Positions 27,073-36,000 of a stretch of DNA of 64,000 nucleotides are shown in pieces. Position 1 is the first letter of the stretch; every line of letters starts with the position of its first letter. Both the position numbers and the translations under genes were made by a program. The notes under the pieces were generated by a model. The model ran no database searches. It was given only the letters and a program-made list of their open reading frames with translations, and had not been told where the DNA came from. The stretch comes from Oscillatoriaceae cyanobacterium Prado104 (GTDB lineage: Bacteria > Cyanobacteriota > Cyanobacteriia > Cyanobacteriales > Microcoleaceae), in the NCBI GenBank assembly GCA_025454405.1, contig JALOON010000076.1, forward strand, positions 1-64,000. Reading direction: 5' to 3'.

Positions 27073-27275
27073 GAGGGAGGAAGCAGCGCGGCCGGCAGCC
27101 TCCGGAGAGAAAATAGGCAGCAGGAAGTATATACTGCTGCGCAAAAATTCTCTCAAGGTTCCTAAATCTCACCATCAACTGCGCGATCGTGCCTCCACGA
27201 GCCGGTCGAGAAGTTCGCTCAACAACCAAACTGACAGGTGTAAGAACCCAAATCGCTGAAAAATTTTAATCAGTT
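27073..27275. other. Short intergenic region with a hairpin
   Basis: GCAGCAG … CTGCTGC (about 27117-27141) forms a 7-bp stem but no T-tract follows, so termination of the capA-like gene there is uncertain. Nothing else seen. Confidence 0.4.
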
Positions 27276-28553
27276 ATGTACGCCATCAAACTCGAATTAA
27301 AACTTAAGGATCGAAAACGTACCTTGATGGCGCTCTATTCTTGTGATGCCAGATTTTGTTACAATTTGGCATTAGCTATCGCTCGATCGGTGAAAGATCC
27401 TCAAGTTAGCAGTAGTAAAAAAGTAGTGGCGATCGCCAGAGTCTTTGCGAACCGCATCCAGAAACTGCTACAAGAGCCAGAAACTAAAACCCGAGCTTCT
27501 AGGGTTGACAAAATAATGAATTTCTGGCATTTTAGTGAAGCTTTATCCAGATTTTTTAAAGTATTAGGAGGACAGCACAAATTAAACAGGAAAAAAGATA
27601 GTAATTTATTTACAGTAGAGGCTGCTAATGGAAATCGCGAAATTTTATTAGAAGATTCCAAGTTGATTAAATTCCCCTCCTTAGGGACATTTAAGTTAAA
27701 TAAGGCTATTCCATTAAAGTGCAGGGCACAGGCATCGAGCAGCTCGCGCGCGATGGATAAATGGTATGTTTCCTTTGCTATAAAAGCCGAAAAAGTCCCG
27801 CCCCTATTGCATCCTGTCACTGAACCTGCAGGTATTGACTGGAGAGGAGCGATTTTTGCTACTCTTTCAGATAGTAATTGTTACGAATCTCCCCTGCAGC
27901 TCGCTAAAGTGAAAACCAAGCTGAGCCAAACACGGTGGAGAAATCGCAACAAGCAACTAGGCAGCAGGCAATTAGATGTAAAAGCATCAAAAAATGCTCG
28001 CAAACACTACGGTCGGTCGGCCAAGATTCATGCCAAAACTGCCAAGGGAAACCGAGAGTTTTTGCAGAAATCCAGGACAGAAATTAGCAAAAAAACTGCT
28101 GGCATTCGCAGAGAAGATTTGCAGGCAAGCTGGACGATCGCCGGTCGTAATTTAGCAGCAGCTATTTCAGATTGCGGGTTTTCTGAATTGCGATGCCAGT
28201 TGGTGTATAAATCTTCTATGTATGACACGACAGTTGAGTTGGTCGCTCGTTGGTATCCATCATCAAAGACTTCTTCAAACTGCGGTCGCATTCGATCGAT
28301 GCCGCTAAAAGAACGAGTTTGCGAATGTCAGCATTGGGGTGCAATTATTAATAGCGGCATTCAAGTCGCGACCGATTTGGCCCGACACGAGGCAGCTCGT
28401 AAAGCTTGGCAAGGCCGCTCAGTTAGAGCCTGCGAACAAGAAGGAGTCGGCTCCCTTGCAAAAAGCTGTTCGCGAACATTAGATCTACTGGGAGTAGATT
28501 TGAGTAAGTTTCACACAAAGGCGAACAGCAGCAGATCGGAAAACAATTACTAA
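27276..28553 (+). CDS. TnpB-like protein with degraded RuvC/zinc-ribbon residues
   Basis: 425 residues, full TnpB length, with no stop or frameshift. N-terminal WED/REC-like part starts MYAIKLELKLKDR. The first RuvC Asp is kept in AGIDWRGAIFATLSDS. The EDL that could be the catalytic Glu is in RREDLQASW, but the usual helices before it are shortened. The zinc ribbon is damaged: CSNCG has become SSNCG and the second CxxCG reads CQHWG. The final motif DRDLNA reads NSGIQVA, so the third catalytic Asp is gone. DNA cleavage is therefore unlikely. Either a decaying transposon gene or a nuclease-dead, possibly repurposed TnpB. No tnpA and no right-end hairpins were found beside it. Confidence 0.8.
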   Translation: MYAIKLELKLKDRKRTLMALYSCDARFCYNLALAIARSVKDPQVSSSKKVVAIARVFANRIQKLLQEPETKTRASRVDKIMNFWHFSEALSRFFKVLGGQHKLNRKKDSNLFTVEAANGNREILLEDSKLIKFPSLGTFKLNKAIPLKCRAQASSSSRAMDKWYVSFAIKAEKVPPLLHPVTEPAGIDWRGAIFATLSDSNCYESPLQLAKVKTKLSQTRWRNRNKQLGSRQLDVKASKNARKHYGRSAKIHAKTAKGNREFLQKSRTEISKKTAGIRREDLQASWTIAGRNLAAAISDCGFSELRCQLVYKSSMYDTTVELVARWYPSSKTSSNCGRIRSMPLKERVCECQHWGAIINSGIQVATDLARHEAARKAWQGRSVRACEQEGVGSLAKSCSRTLDLLGVDLSKFHTKANSSRSENNY

Positions 28554-28574
28554 TGATTCATTTACTGACCACCA

Positions 28575-29489
28575 ATGATCGATGACCTACTAACGATGAC
28601 AAACTTGCCCCAATCCGCTGTGTTTGCGATCGCGATCGAGCAAAAGCAGTACAAAACCTACGTCCTCTCCGACAAACTGGCTAACTCCACTCTGGAGGTT
28701 GTGCCGGAACGGGGCGGCATCGCCACTAGCTGGCGAGTATCCGATAAAGAAATTTTGTACTTGGATGCGGAACGGTTTGCTAACCCCGAATTGACTGTAC
28801 GCGGCGGGGTGCCGATTTTGTTTCCAATTTGCGGCAATTTACCGGACAATACTTACAGGTACAAGGGAGTATCGCGGAATCTCAAACAGCACGGCTTTGC
28901 TCGCGACTTGCCCTGGGTGGCTGCCGATCGAGTTACTGAGGGCAAGGCAGCCTTGACTCTGGTACTTGACAGCAACGATCGCACTCGGGCGGTGTATCCT
29001 TTCGATTTCCGCCTCGCCTTTACCTATCAGATTAAAGGCAATGCTTTAGAAATTTTCCAGCGCTATACCAATCTGTCTGCAGAACCCATGCCTTTTTCTA
29101 GCGGCTTGCACCCTTACTTTTTGGCTCCCGATAAGTCCAAGCTGCGCTTTGAGATTCCGGGGATGCAGTACAGAGATCAGAGAACTCAGAAAAAGGGTTA
29201 TTTCACCAGCGTTTTTGACCCAACTCTAGAAGAAATTGATGTTTCCTTTGACGAACTGACAGGCCTGGCTGCTACCGTCACCGATGCAAGCCGCCGCTTG
29301 CGGATGACTCTCAGTTACAATTCCAGTTACGGAAAGCTGGTTTTTTGGACGCTCAAAGGCAAGGATTTCTACTGTCTGGAACCTTGGACGGCTCCTCGAA
29401 ACGCGCTGAATACTGGCGAACACCTGATTTATTTGCAGCCTGGGGCTAGTTGCGAAATGTTGGTGCGGATGACTGCAACATTTTTTTGA
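28575..29489 (+). CDS. Aldose 1-epimerase family protein
   Basis: 304-residue GalM/YeaD-type beta-sandwich protein. Seen: RGGVPILFPICGNLPDN, LKQHGFARDLPW with the active-site His region, FSSGLHPYFLAP, and the C-terminal CLEPWTAPRNALNTGEHLIYLQPG. This pattern is closer to the D-hexose-6-phosphate epimerase-like branch than to canonical galactose mutarotase. It interconverts anomers of sugars or sugar phosphates; the exact substrate is unknown. Start may be 28575 or the ATG at 28596 (MTNLPQ). Twenty-two bases after the TnpB-like gene and before tRNA-Lys. Confidence 0.87.
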   Translation: MIDDLLTMTNLPQSAVFAIAIEQKQYKTYVLSDKLANSTLEVVPERGGIATSWRVSDKEILYLDAERFANPELTVRGGVPILFPICGNLPDNTYRYKGVSRNLKQHGFARDLPWVAADRVTEGKAALTLVLDSNDRTRAVYPFDFRLAFTYQIKGNALEIFQRYTNLSAEPMPFSSGLHPYFLAPDKSKLRFEIPGMQYRDQRTQKKGYFTSVFDPTLEEIDVSFDELTGLAATVTDASRRLRMTLSYNSSYGKLVFWTLKGKDFYCLEPWTAPRNALNTGEHLIYLQPGASCEMLVRMTATFF

Positions 29490-29496
29490 AAAATAC

Positions 29497-29525
29497 TTGA
29501 TATTTCGATCGAGGGGTGCTACTAT
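29497..29525 (+). promoter_or_regulatory. Sigma70-type promoter of tRNA-Lys
   Basis: TTGATA (29497-29502), 17 bases, TACTAT (29520-29525), about 30 bases before the tRNA. Confidence 0.6.
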
Positions 29526-29556
29526 TAGAAATTGTGTGCGGAAACAAAGTTTTAAT

Positions 29557-29628
29557 GGGTCGCTAGCTCAGCGGTAGAGCACTCGGCTTTTAACCGATTG
29601 GTCTCGGGTTCGAATCCCGGGCGACCCA
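29557..29628 (+). tRNA. tRNA-Lys (anticodon UUU)
   Basis: 72-nt cloverleaf: acceptor GGGTCGC/GCGACCC, D arm GCTC/GAGC, anticodon loop CTTTTAA giving TTT, T arm TCGGG-TTCGAAT-CCCGG, discriminator A at 29628. CCA not encoded. The top pair of the anticodon stem is a C/T mismatch. Confidence 0.96.
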
Positions 29629-29918
29629 TTTTTTAAGGGCAAAAATCAGCAGTGCAAAAAATCATCAGCGGGAAGCAGAATCAATTCTGCTGGCGGCACC
29701 AAACTATGGATAGATTGCTGCAACCCATGAGGTGATTGATTTTCGCTTCTTCCTTCTTCCTCCTTCCTTCTTCCTTCTTCCTTCTTCTTTGTTCTTTCTG
29801 CGGCAAATCCGGAAAGATTAATGTGCCATGAACCGCAAATTGTCTTAATATTGTCGTAAGAATTGAGCTTGCCCAAGGCACACTACTCAAAAACGACAAA
29901 TAACTAGGAGGAATATCT
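29629..29918. repeat. Intergenic region with CTTCTTC array
   Basis: A heptanucleotide CTTCTTC/CTTCCTC array at about 29746-29795 and otherwise unique AT-rich sequence that must hold the fba promoter. AGGAGG at 29907-29912 is the fba ribosome site. Confidence 0.7.
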
Positions 29919-30998
29919 ATGGCGCTTGTACCTATGCGACTGCTGCTCGATCACGCGGCTGAAAACGGTTACGGCCTGCCGGCTTACAACGTTAACAACA
30001 TGGAGCAGATCCAAGCGATCATGCGGGCTGCCGACGAAACCAACAGCCCTGTAATCCTGCAAGCTTCTCGCGGCGCTCGCTCCTACGCTGGGGAAAATTT
30101 CCTGCGCCACTTGATTTTGGCTGCGGCTGAAACCTACCCGCACATTCCCATTTCCATGCACCAAGACCACGGCAATGCCCCCGGTACTTGCTATTCTGCC
30201 ATGCGCCAAGGTTTTACCAGCGTGATGATGGATGGTTCTTTGGAAGCGGATGCTAAGACTCCTGCAAGCTACGAGTATAACGTTGAAGTTACTCGCGAAG
30301 TAGTGAAAGTGGCTCATTCGATCGGCGTTAGCGTCGAAGGCGAACTCGGCTGTTTGGGTTCTCTGGAAACTGGGATGGGCGAAGCAGAAGACGGTCACGG
30401 TTTTGAAGGAGCGCTGTCTCACGACCAACTGCTGACTGACCCCGACCAAGCAGTTGATTTTGTTGAGCAAACAGGCGTAGATGCTTTGGCAGTGGCAATT
30501 GGCACTTCTCACGGCGCTTACAAGTTTACTCGCAAGCCGACTGGCGAAATTTTGGCAATCAGCCGGATTGAAGAAATTCACCGTCGCTTGCCGAACACTC
30601 ACTTGGTGATGCACGGTTCTTCTTCCGTGCCGGAAGATTTGCTGGCGCTGATCAATCAGTACGGCGGCAAAATCCGCGAAACCTACGGCGTACCCGTTGA
30701 GGAAATCCAAAAGGGAATTAAGAGCGGTGTTCGCAAGATCAATATCGATACTGACAACCGTTTGGCAATTACTGCTGCAGTGCGCGAAGCTTTGGCAGCG
30801 AAGCCGGAAGAGTTCGATCCGCGCCACTTCTTGAAGCCTTCGATTAAGTACATGCAAAAAGTTTGTGCCGATCGCTACAATTCTTTTGGTGCGGCCGGTC
30901 ACGGTACGAAGGTCAAGCAGGTATCTTTGGATGATTTCGCAGCTAAGTATGCTAAGGGCGAATTGAGCTCTTCTGCTAAGAAAGCTGTAGCTGTTTAA
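29919..30998 (+). CDS. fba: Fructose-bisphosphate aldolase, class II (Calvin-cycle type)
   Basis: Zn-dependent aldolase that joins dihydroxyacetone phosphate with glyceraldehyde 3-phosphate or erythrose 4-phosphate, working in the Calvin cycle, glycolysis and gluconeogenesis. 359 residues, class IIB. Seen: [24 protein letters not shown] (metal His and catalytic Asp), [40 protein letters not shown], and [12 protein letters not shown] (phosphate site). Start ATG at 29919 has a perfect AGGAGG six bases upstream. Single-gene transcription unit ended by the terminator at 31050. Confidence 0.97.
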   Translation: MALVPMRLLLDHAAENGYGLPAYNVNNMEQIQAIMRAADETNSPVILQASRGARSYAGENFLRHLILAAAETYPHIPISMHQDHGNAPGTCYSAMRQGFTSVMMDGSLEADAKTPASYEYNVEVTREVVKVAHSIGVSVEGELGCLGSLETGMGEAEDGHGFEGALSHDQLLTDPDQAVDFVEQTGVDALAVAIGTSHGAYKFTRKPTGEILAISRIEEIHRRLPNTHLVMHGSSSVPEDLLALINQYGGKIRETYGVPVEEIQKGIKSGVRKINIDTDNRLAITAAVREALAAKPEEFDPRHFLKPSIKYMQKVCADRYNSFGAAGHGTKVKQVSLDDFAAKYAKGELSSSAKKAVAV

Positions 30999-31049
30999 TA
31001 ATTTTCTGTTTTAGATTTTGGATTTATCTGAGGTCTAAATTTTAGTTTG

Positions 31050-31079
31050 CCGGGTAACTTTGAAGTTGCCCGGTTTTTT
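31050..31079 (+). terminator. Intrinsic terminator of fba
   Basis: CCGGGTAAC (31050-31058), loop TTTGAA, GTTGCCCGG (31065-31073), then six T. Fifty bases after the fba stop. Confidence 0.9.
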
Positions 31080-31204
31080 GTTTTGAGAGTGCGTGGGGCG
31101 GGTTCAAGGTAGAACTCACAGGACTCACCAGCGCGATCGCGCTTATGACAAGCCCCGCATCGGTCGAGTTCAACGATCGATAGTCGATCGACCATCGCTC
31201 GCTG

Positions 31205-31927
31205 GTGACGCTCGCATTACAACTATCAACTATCAACTATCAATTTGTATTGGTGTGGGATGAATGGCGCGACAAAAACGAAACATCATTCAATTGTTTT
31301 TTACCGCAGGTAAAAGCGATCGAACAAGTTGGCAATATTGTGTTTGGGGATAACCCCCAGTTGGAAGACAATATTGATGTTTTTGATGCAGATTCAACTC
31401 AAGACAAAATTTGGAAACGCAACACGGTTACTTTCCTCAATGACCTCGATAATGATGTGCGCGGCTTTGCTAACTCCGACGATGTAATTAACGGTCAAGG
31501 CGGTAATGATAATATTCGAGGCATGAATGGTGACGATCTGCTGCGCGGTGGTGGTGGTAACGATATCCTAGATGGCGGAGTTGGAGCCGATATCCTAATT
31601 GGTAATGCAGGGGATGATACCTTGCTTTTAGGAGGCGGTCGCGATGTAGATACTGTTATTTATCGCAGTGGAGATGGTAGCGATACGATCCGTCAGTTCG
31701 ATCGGGGAACGGGCGGCGATTTACTTCAGTTTGAAGGCATTGAGGCGATCGATTTGGTGGTTAATGGCAATAGCACGGCTTTCTACCTCAGTGATGGAAT
31801 TGAAAGCAATAGCGGGTTTGGTTCCGGTCAAATTCTTGTCGAATTGCGCGGTGTGACAGGATTTACGAGAGACAATCTGGGGCTGAATTTGGCTGTCGGT
31901 AATACGGCGCAGTTCTTGTTTGCCTAG
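31205..31927 (+). CDS. RTX (hemolysin-type calcium-binding repeat) protein, probably N-truncated
   Basis: 240 residues at most. The core has four GGxGxDxLxxG-type calcium nonapeptides (NGQGGNDNIRGMNGDD…GGGGNDILDGG…GNAGDDTLLLGGGRD), then a C-terminal beta segment typical of type I secreted proteins (DTVIYRSGDGSDTIRQF, FLFA end). It would be exported by an ABC/HlyD/TolC system and fold with Ca2+. The predicted start is doubtful: the first 14 codons run through a CAACTAT heptanucleotide array (31220-31241), so the gene probably lost its original 5' end or starts later (GTG 31253). Confidence 0.7.
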   Translation: MTLALQLSTINYQFVLVWDEWRDKNETSFNCFLPQVKAIEQVGNIVFGDNPQLEDNIDVFDADSTQDKIWKRNTVTFLNDLDNDVRGFANSDDVINGQGGNDNIRGMNGDDLLRGGGGNDILDGGVGADILIGNAGDDTLLLGGGRDVDTVIYRSGDGSDTIRQFDRGTGGDLLQFEGIEAIDLVVNGNSTAFYLSDGIESNSGFGSGQILVELRGVTGFTRDNLGLNLAVGNTAQFLFA

Positions 31928-31981
31928 TCTACAATACCAATTTCATAAAATAGCGCTACATATCCACCCCCCCTTCGCAGA

Positions 31982-32131
31982 CAGGGCTGTTTCATTTTCC
32001 AAAAAACGAGGTTTTTGTAGGGGCGAAGCGAAGCGGAGGGGGTGCCCCCGTGTCCGCCCTGGCTAGGCAGGGCTGTTTCATTGTACAGAAAACGAGGATT
32101 TTGTAGGGGTCGTGCCCCCGTGCCGACCCTG
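31982..32131. repeat. Tandem pair of CAGGGCTGTTTCATT…GTGCCCCCGTG repeats
   Basis: Unit A 31982-32061 and unit B 32068-32131 share CAGGGCTGTTTCATT, AAACGAGG, TTTTGTAGGGG and GTGCCCCCGTG…CCCTG; A carries 16 extra bases. Each unit can fold on GTAGGGG/CCCC. Non-coding dispersed-repeat type. The gap 31928-32308 holds nothing else. Confidence 0.75.
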
Positions 32132-32308
32132 CAATCCGCTGTAAGTCTCACAAAGGTATTAGGTAACTCTACTCATAACAACTAAAGTTATAGAGTCATT
32201 GCTCTCTTTAGTTGAGTGCGGATCGAGACTTTCTTCAGATGTGCATTCAAAAAGGAATCTTTACTATAAAAATATCAACAAATTCCACTTGCACTGAAGG
32301 AAACAATC

Positions 32309-32599
32309 ATGAAACTCATTTATCGCGGCGCAACCTACGATTCCGAAACTCTCAAAGCTGCTAACGATCGTTCCGTTCCCTGCGAAACGCCATACACCTT
32401 GAAATATCGCGGTGCCAGCTATCAAGTGAATCATCGAGGTGAAACTGTTGAAATGCCTCCTCAAACCTTCGGTCAAAAAATTAGCGGTGTCACCGATCGA
32501 GTTCCTCCCCAACCTGAAGTTGCCCAATCCCCGGTTCAAACATTTACCCGCCAATTAATTTATCGCGGCAATACTTACTGGGTGACTCGCACGGTTTAA
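32309..32599 (+). CDS. DUF4278 family protein
   Basis: 96 residues, begins MKLIYRGATYD. The diagnostic YRGxxY motif occurs three times (IYRGATYD, KYRGASYQV, IYRGNTYWV), with a proline/glutamine-rich spacer before the last. DUF4278 proteins are small, cyanobacterium-specific and of unknown function. Start ATG at 32309 with GAAGGAAA about nine bases upstream. Monocistronic. Confidence 0.85.
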   Translation: MKLIYRGATYDSETLKAANDRSVPCETPYTLKYRGASYQVNHRGETVEMPPQTFGQKISGVTDRVPPQPEVAQSPVQTFTRQLIYRGNTYWVTRTV

Positions 32600-33091
32600 T
32601 CTCGAATCCCAAGAACGATCGACATTTCAAATACCAAAAACTCCTACACAAGCAGGCAAGATCGTGACTTACGAATTTACCAACTCTCCAAATTGATGCG
32701 GTTACAAAGTTATTTTGTTTAGCGAAAACAACGCATTATCGAACGCGGAAACCAGCATTTTGATGGATTCTGGATGCGGCCAGTAGATGAATTTTGGAAT
32801 TACGTTCAATAAGGCTCGATCGCCCGCCCAAAAAGTTAAGTTCCACCTAGCGACGCAAGTCCTTAACTTTTCTGTATCGACTCAATAAGTGCCAATTCGT
32901 ATAACCGAATTAGCGATCGAGAAATCGGCAGCAGCAATAGCCAGCGATTCCCATCGCACCAGATTTTTTCAACCGCGCGCGCGATCGCATTTTCCCCTAG
33001 AAAAGTGCAGTTTTGACTGTGCTGGCATTCTGGTGGATTGTTTGCTGCGATTTCAACACAAAACTCAACAAATGAACTAGGAGCCAACCCT
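32600..33091. other. Leader region of the first giant gene
   Basis: Contains an inverted repeat AAAAGTTAAG (32831-32840) / CTTAACTTTT (32862-32871) followed by CTGTATCGAC. The same module stands in front of the second giant gene (55370-55420). A 26-codon coding-like scrap ending at 32812 (IIERGNQHFDGFWMRPVDEF) has no start and is not recognised. CTAGGAG at 33078-33084 is the ribosome site of the next gene. Confidence 0.6.
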
Positions 33092-36000
33092 ATGGCAACA
33101 TTTACAGTCAATAGTTCTGGCGACACGATTAATCCCAACGATGGGGTGACAACCCTGCGCGAAGCCATCAATCAGGCAGCGAACAGCCCCGGACGAGATA
33201 CCATTTTCCTCAACAGTTCTGTTGCGTTAAACAGTTCTTTGCAAACATTGGAAAGGGGGAACGATATTGATTTTATCGGGAACTTTGCCAATCGAGGCGC
33301 TACCATCAACGGCAATAACAGGCAAATTTTTACCATCCACGGCGCAAATGTTAGCTTTACAAATCTGACAATTCGCAATGGTGCAGCCATCGGCGGCGGT
33401 GGGACTCGCGGCGGTGGCGGCGGACTCGGTGCTGGCGGGGCGCTGTTTATCAACCAAGGGAATGTCATTGCTGATAGTGTTACCTTCATTGGCAACCGGG
33501 CAGTGGGCGGCGGTACCAGCGGACGAGGAGGCGACGGCAACTCGGGCGGGAACGACTCCGGTAGCGGTCAAACTGGATTGGCTGGCGGCAGAGGCGGCAA
33601 CTTCAATAACCTCAGCAATGGAGCACTGGATGCTTTGGGACTGGGGAATGGCGGGGGAGATGGCGGTAGTGGCGGTCGTGGCGGTAACGTCCTCTCCAAT
33701 GGGAGTGGTGAATTTGGTTTTGCGGGTGGTTTTGGGCTAAACGGCAACTTCGGTTCTGGCGGTGGTTCCGGCGGTGGCGCTGGCGGCGGTGCTGGCGGTG
33801 CGGCTGCTTTCCGACCGGGTGCTGGTGGCGGTCGCGGTGGCTTTGGCGGTGCTGGCGGTTTCGGTGGCGGTGGCGGCGGTGGCGGCGGTGGTGGCGGCGG
33901 CGGCGCTAACGTCAATTTACTTGGCAGTAGTGCTGGTAGTGGCGGTGCTGCGGGTGCTGGCGGTGCTGCGGGTCAATTTGGCGGCAGTAGTTTATCAGGT
34001 GTTGCGGGCGGAAACGCTAGCACTACCGGAAGTGGCGACAACCCTGGTGGCGGTGGTATTGGTGGCTTTGGCGGCGGTGGTGCGGGTTTGGGCAGCGCGA
34101 TTTTCGTCAATTCAGCGGCAAACTTGGCACTAATCAACAGCAGTTTTGACGGCAACGTTGCTACAGGCGCGGGTAGCGGTCAGGGACGCGGCGCGATTTT
34201 CGTTCGCGATGGCGGTAGGGCGGCGGCAACGGGTTTAACTTTTAGCGGCAACAGGGCTTCTACTTCTGACCCGAATACTTTTGGTACGATTCGCACTCTA
34301 ACCATTCCCACAGTCAATATCTCCCAGAATTCCAATGCCAGCGAACCGAATGGAAATGGGAACTTTCGAGTCAATTTATCCAATTCCTTCCCGGTAGATT
34401 TGGTTGTGAATTACAGTATTGGGGGGACGGCGACTGCAGGCACGGACTATAACACTTTGTCGGGTAGCGTTGTGATTCCCGCAGGCAGTACAGTTGCCAA
34501 TATCAACGTGGGAGTCAGAGATGACTTGGTTTTCGATCCGAATGAAACGGTTAATGTTACCCTGCAAGCGGGTCGCAACTATAACTTGGGGACAACAAGA
34601 ACGGCAAGTTTAACCATTGTTGATAACGAACCTTTAGTCAGTATTGCTGCTGGAAATACACCCGCAGAAGAAGGGGAAGTACCGGGAACGTTTGTTGTCA
34701 GTCTCGATCGCGCCGCTCCAGCAGGCGGTTTGGTGGTAGAGTACGCGGTAGGCGGTACGGCGACTTCAGGTGATGATTACGAAGCTCTAACCGGAACGGT
34801 TTTGATTCCTCAAGGACAAAGCACCGCTACGATTCAACTTGATACTTTCGACGATGCTTTTATCGACCCCAATGAAACCGTAACGGTGACACTCCGCGAA
34901 CAACCGGATCGTTTGAATTACGGCGTTAATCCTGCTAGCAATACGGCATCGTTAACCATTACCGACAACGAACGCATTGCCGAAGTGAGTATTGCTGCGG
35001 TGGACTTGGAAATTGGCGAAGATGGATTTGGACGCTTCCAACTGACGTTAACGGAACCTGCACCCGTTGATGGATTGACGGTTAATTATCAAATTGCTGG
35101 AACGGCGGCGAACGGTACGGACTATCAAACTTTAACGGGAAGCGTGTTTGTCCGTCCCGGCAATACTAGCGCGGGAATTGGGATAAGTTCGATCGAAGAT
35201 TTTGTAGCAGAAGGGAATGAAACCGTTGAATTAACGATTTTATCGGGTGAAAATTATACGATTGGTTCCGTTGATGCTGCTTCCCTAACCATCGCCGATA
35301 ATGACTCTGCCGGATTGAGTATTTCCCCGTTGAATGGGACAACGAATGAAGCGGGAGGAACGGCAACATTTGAAATTGCGCTGACAAGCGAACCGGACAC
35401 ACCGATTACTGTCAATCTTACCAGTTCGGATATTGGCGAAGGAACGCTATCAACTTCTTCCTTAGTTTTCACGCCAGAGAATTGGAATGTCGCGCAAACT
35501 TTCACAGTGACGGGAGTGGACGATACTGAAACGGATGGGAATCAATCTTACACAATTCAAGCAACAATCGATCGCAATAGCGATGATGCCAATTATCTCA
35601 ATTTAAACCCCGTTGAAATTGCCTCGATCAATGTCGATAATGACACTGCCAATGTGTTGATAACTCAGAGTGGGGGAAATACATCGGTTGCAGAAGGTGG
35701 CGCTACCGATAGTTATATTGTTGCCCTCACGAGTACGCCAACCAGCGATGTGACGGTGACGTTGACTCCCACCGAACAAATCGATTTGGGTGCGGGTGCG
35801 GGATTGCCTGTCACGTTAACCTTTACGCCGGATAATGCCAATACGCCGCAAACGGTGAATGTGGCGGCGGTGGATGACAATCTGGTAGAAGGGTTGCACG
35901 AGGCTTTGATTTCCCAGGCGGTTAACAGCGACGATACAGATTACGCTGGGATTGCCATCGAAGATGTGGCGGTGAATATTTCCGACAATGATTTACCGAC

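Noticed and set aside
33172-34383. Long minus-strand and alternate-frame ORFs opposite the start of the first giant gene
   Set aside because: They are Pro-, Ala- or Val-rich shadows of the glycine-coding repeats, have no ribosome sites, and overlap a clearly coding frame.
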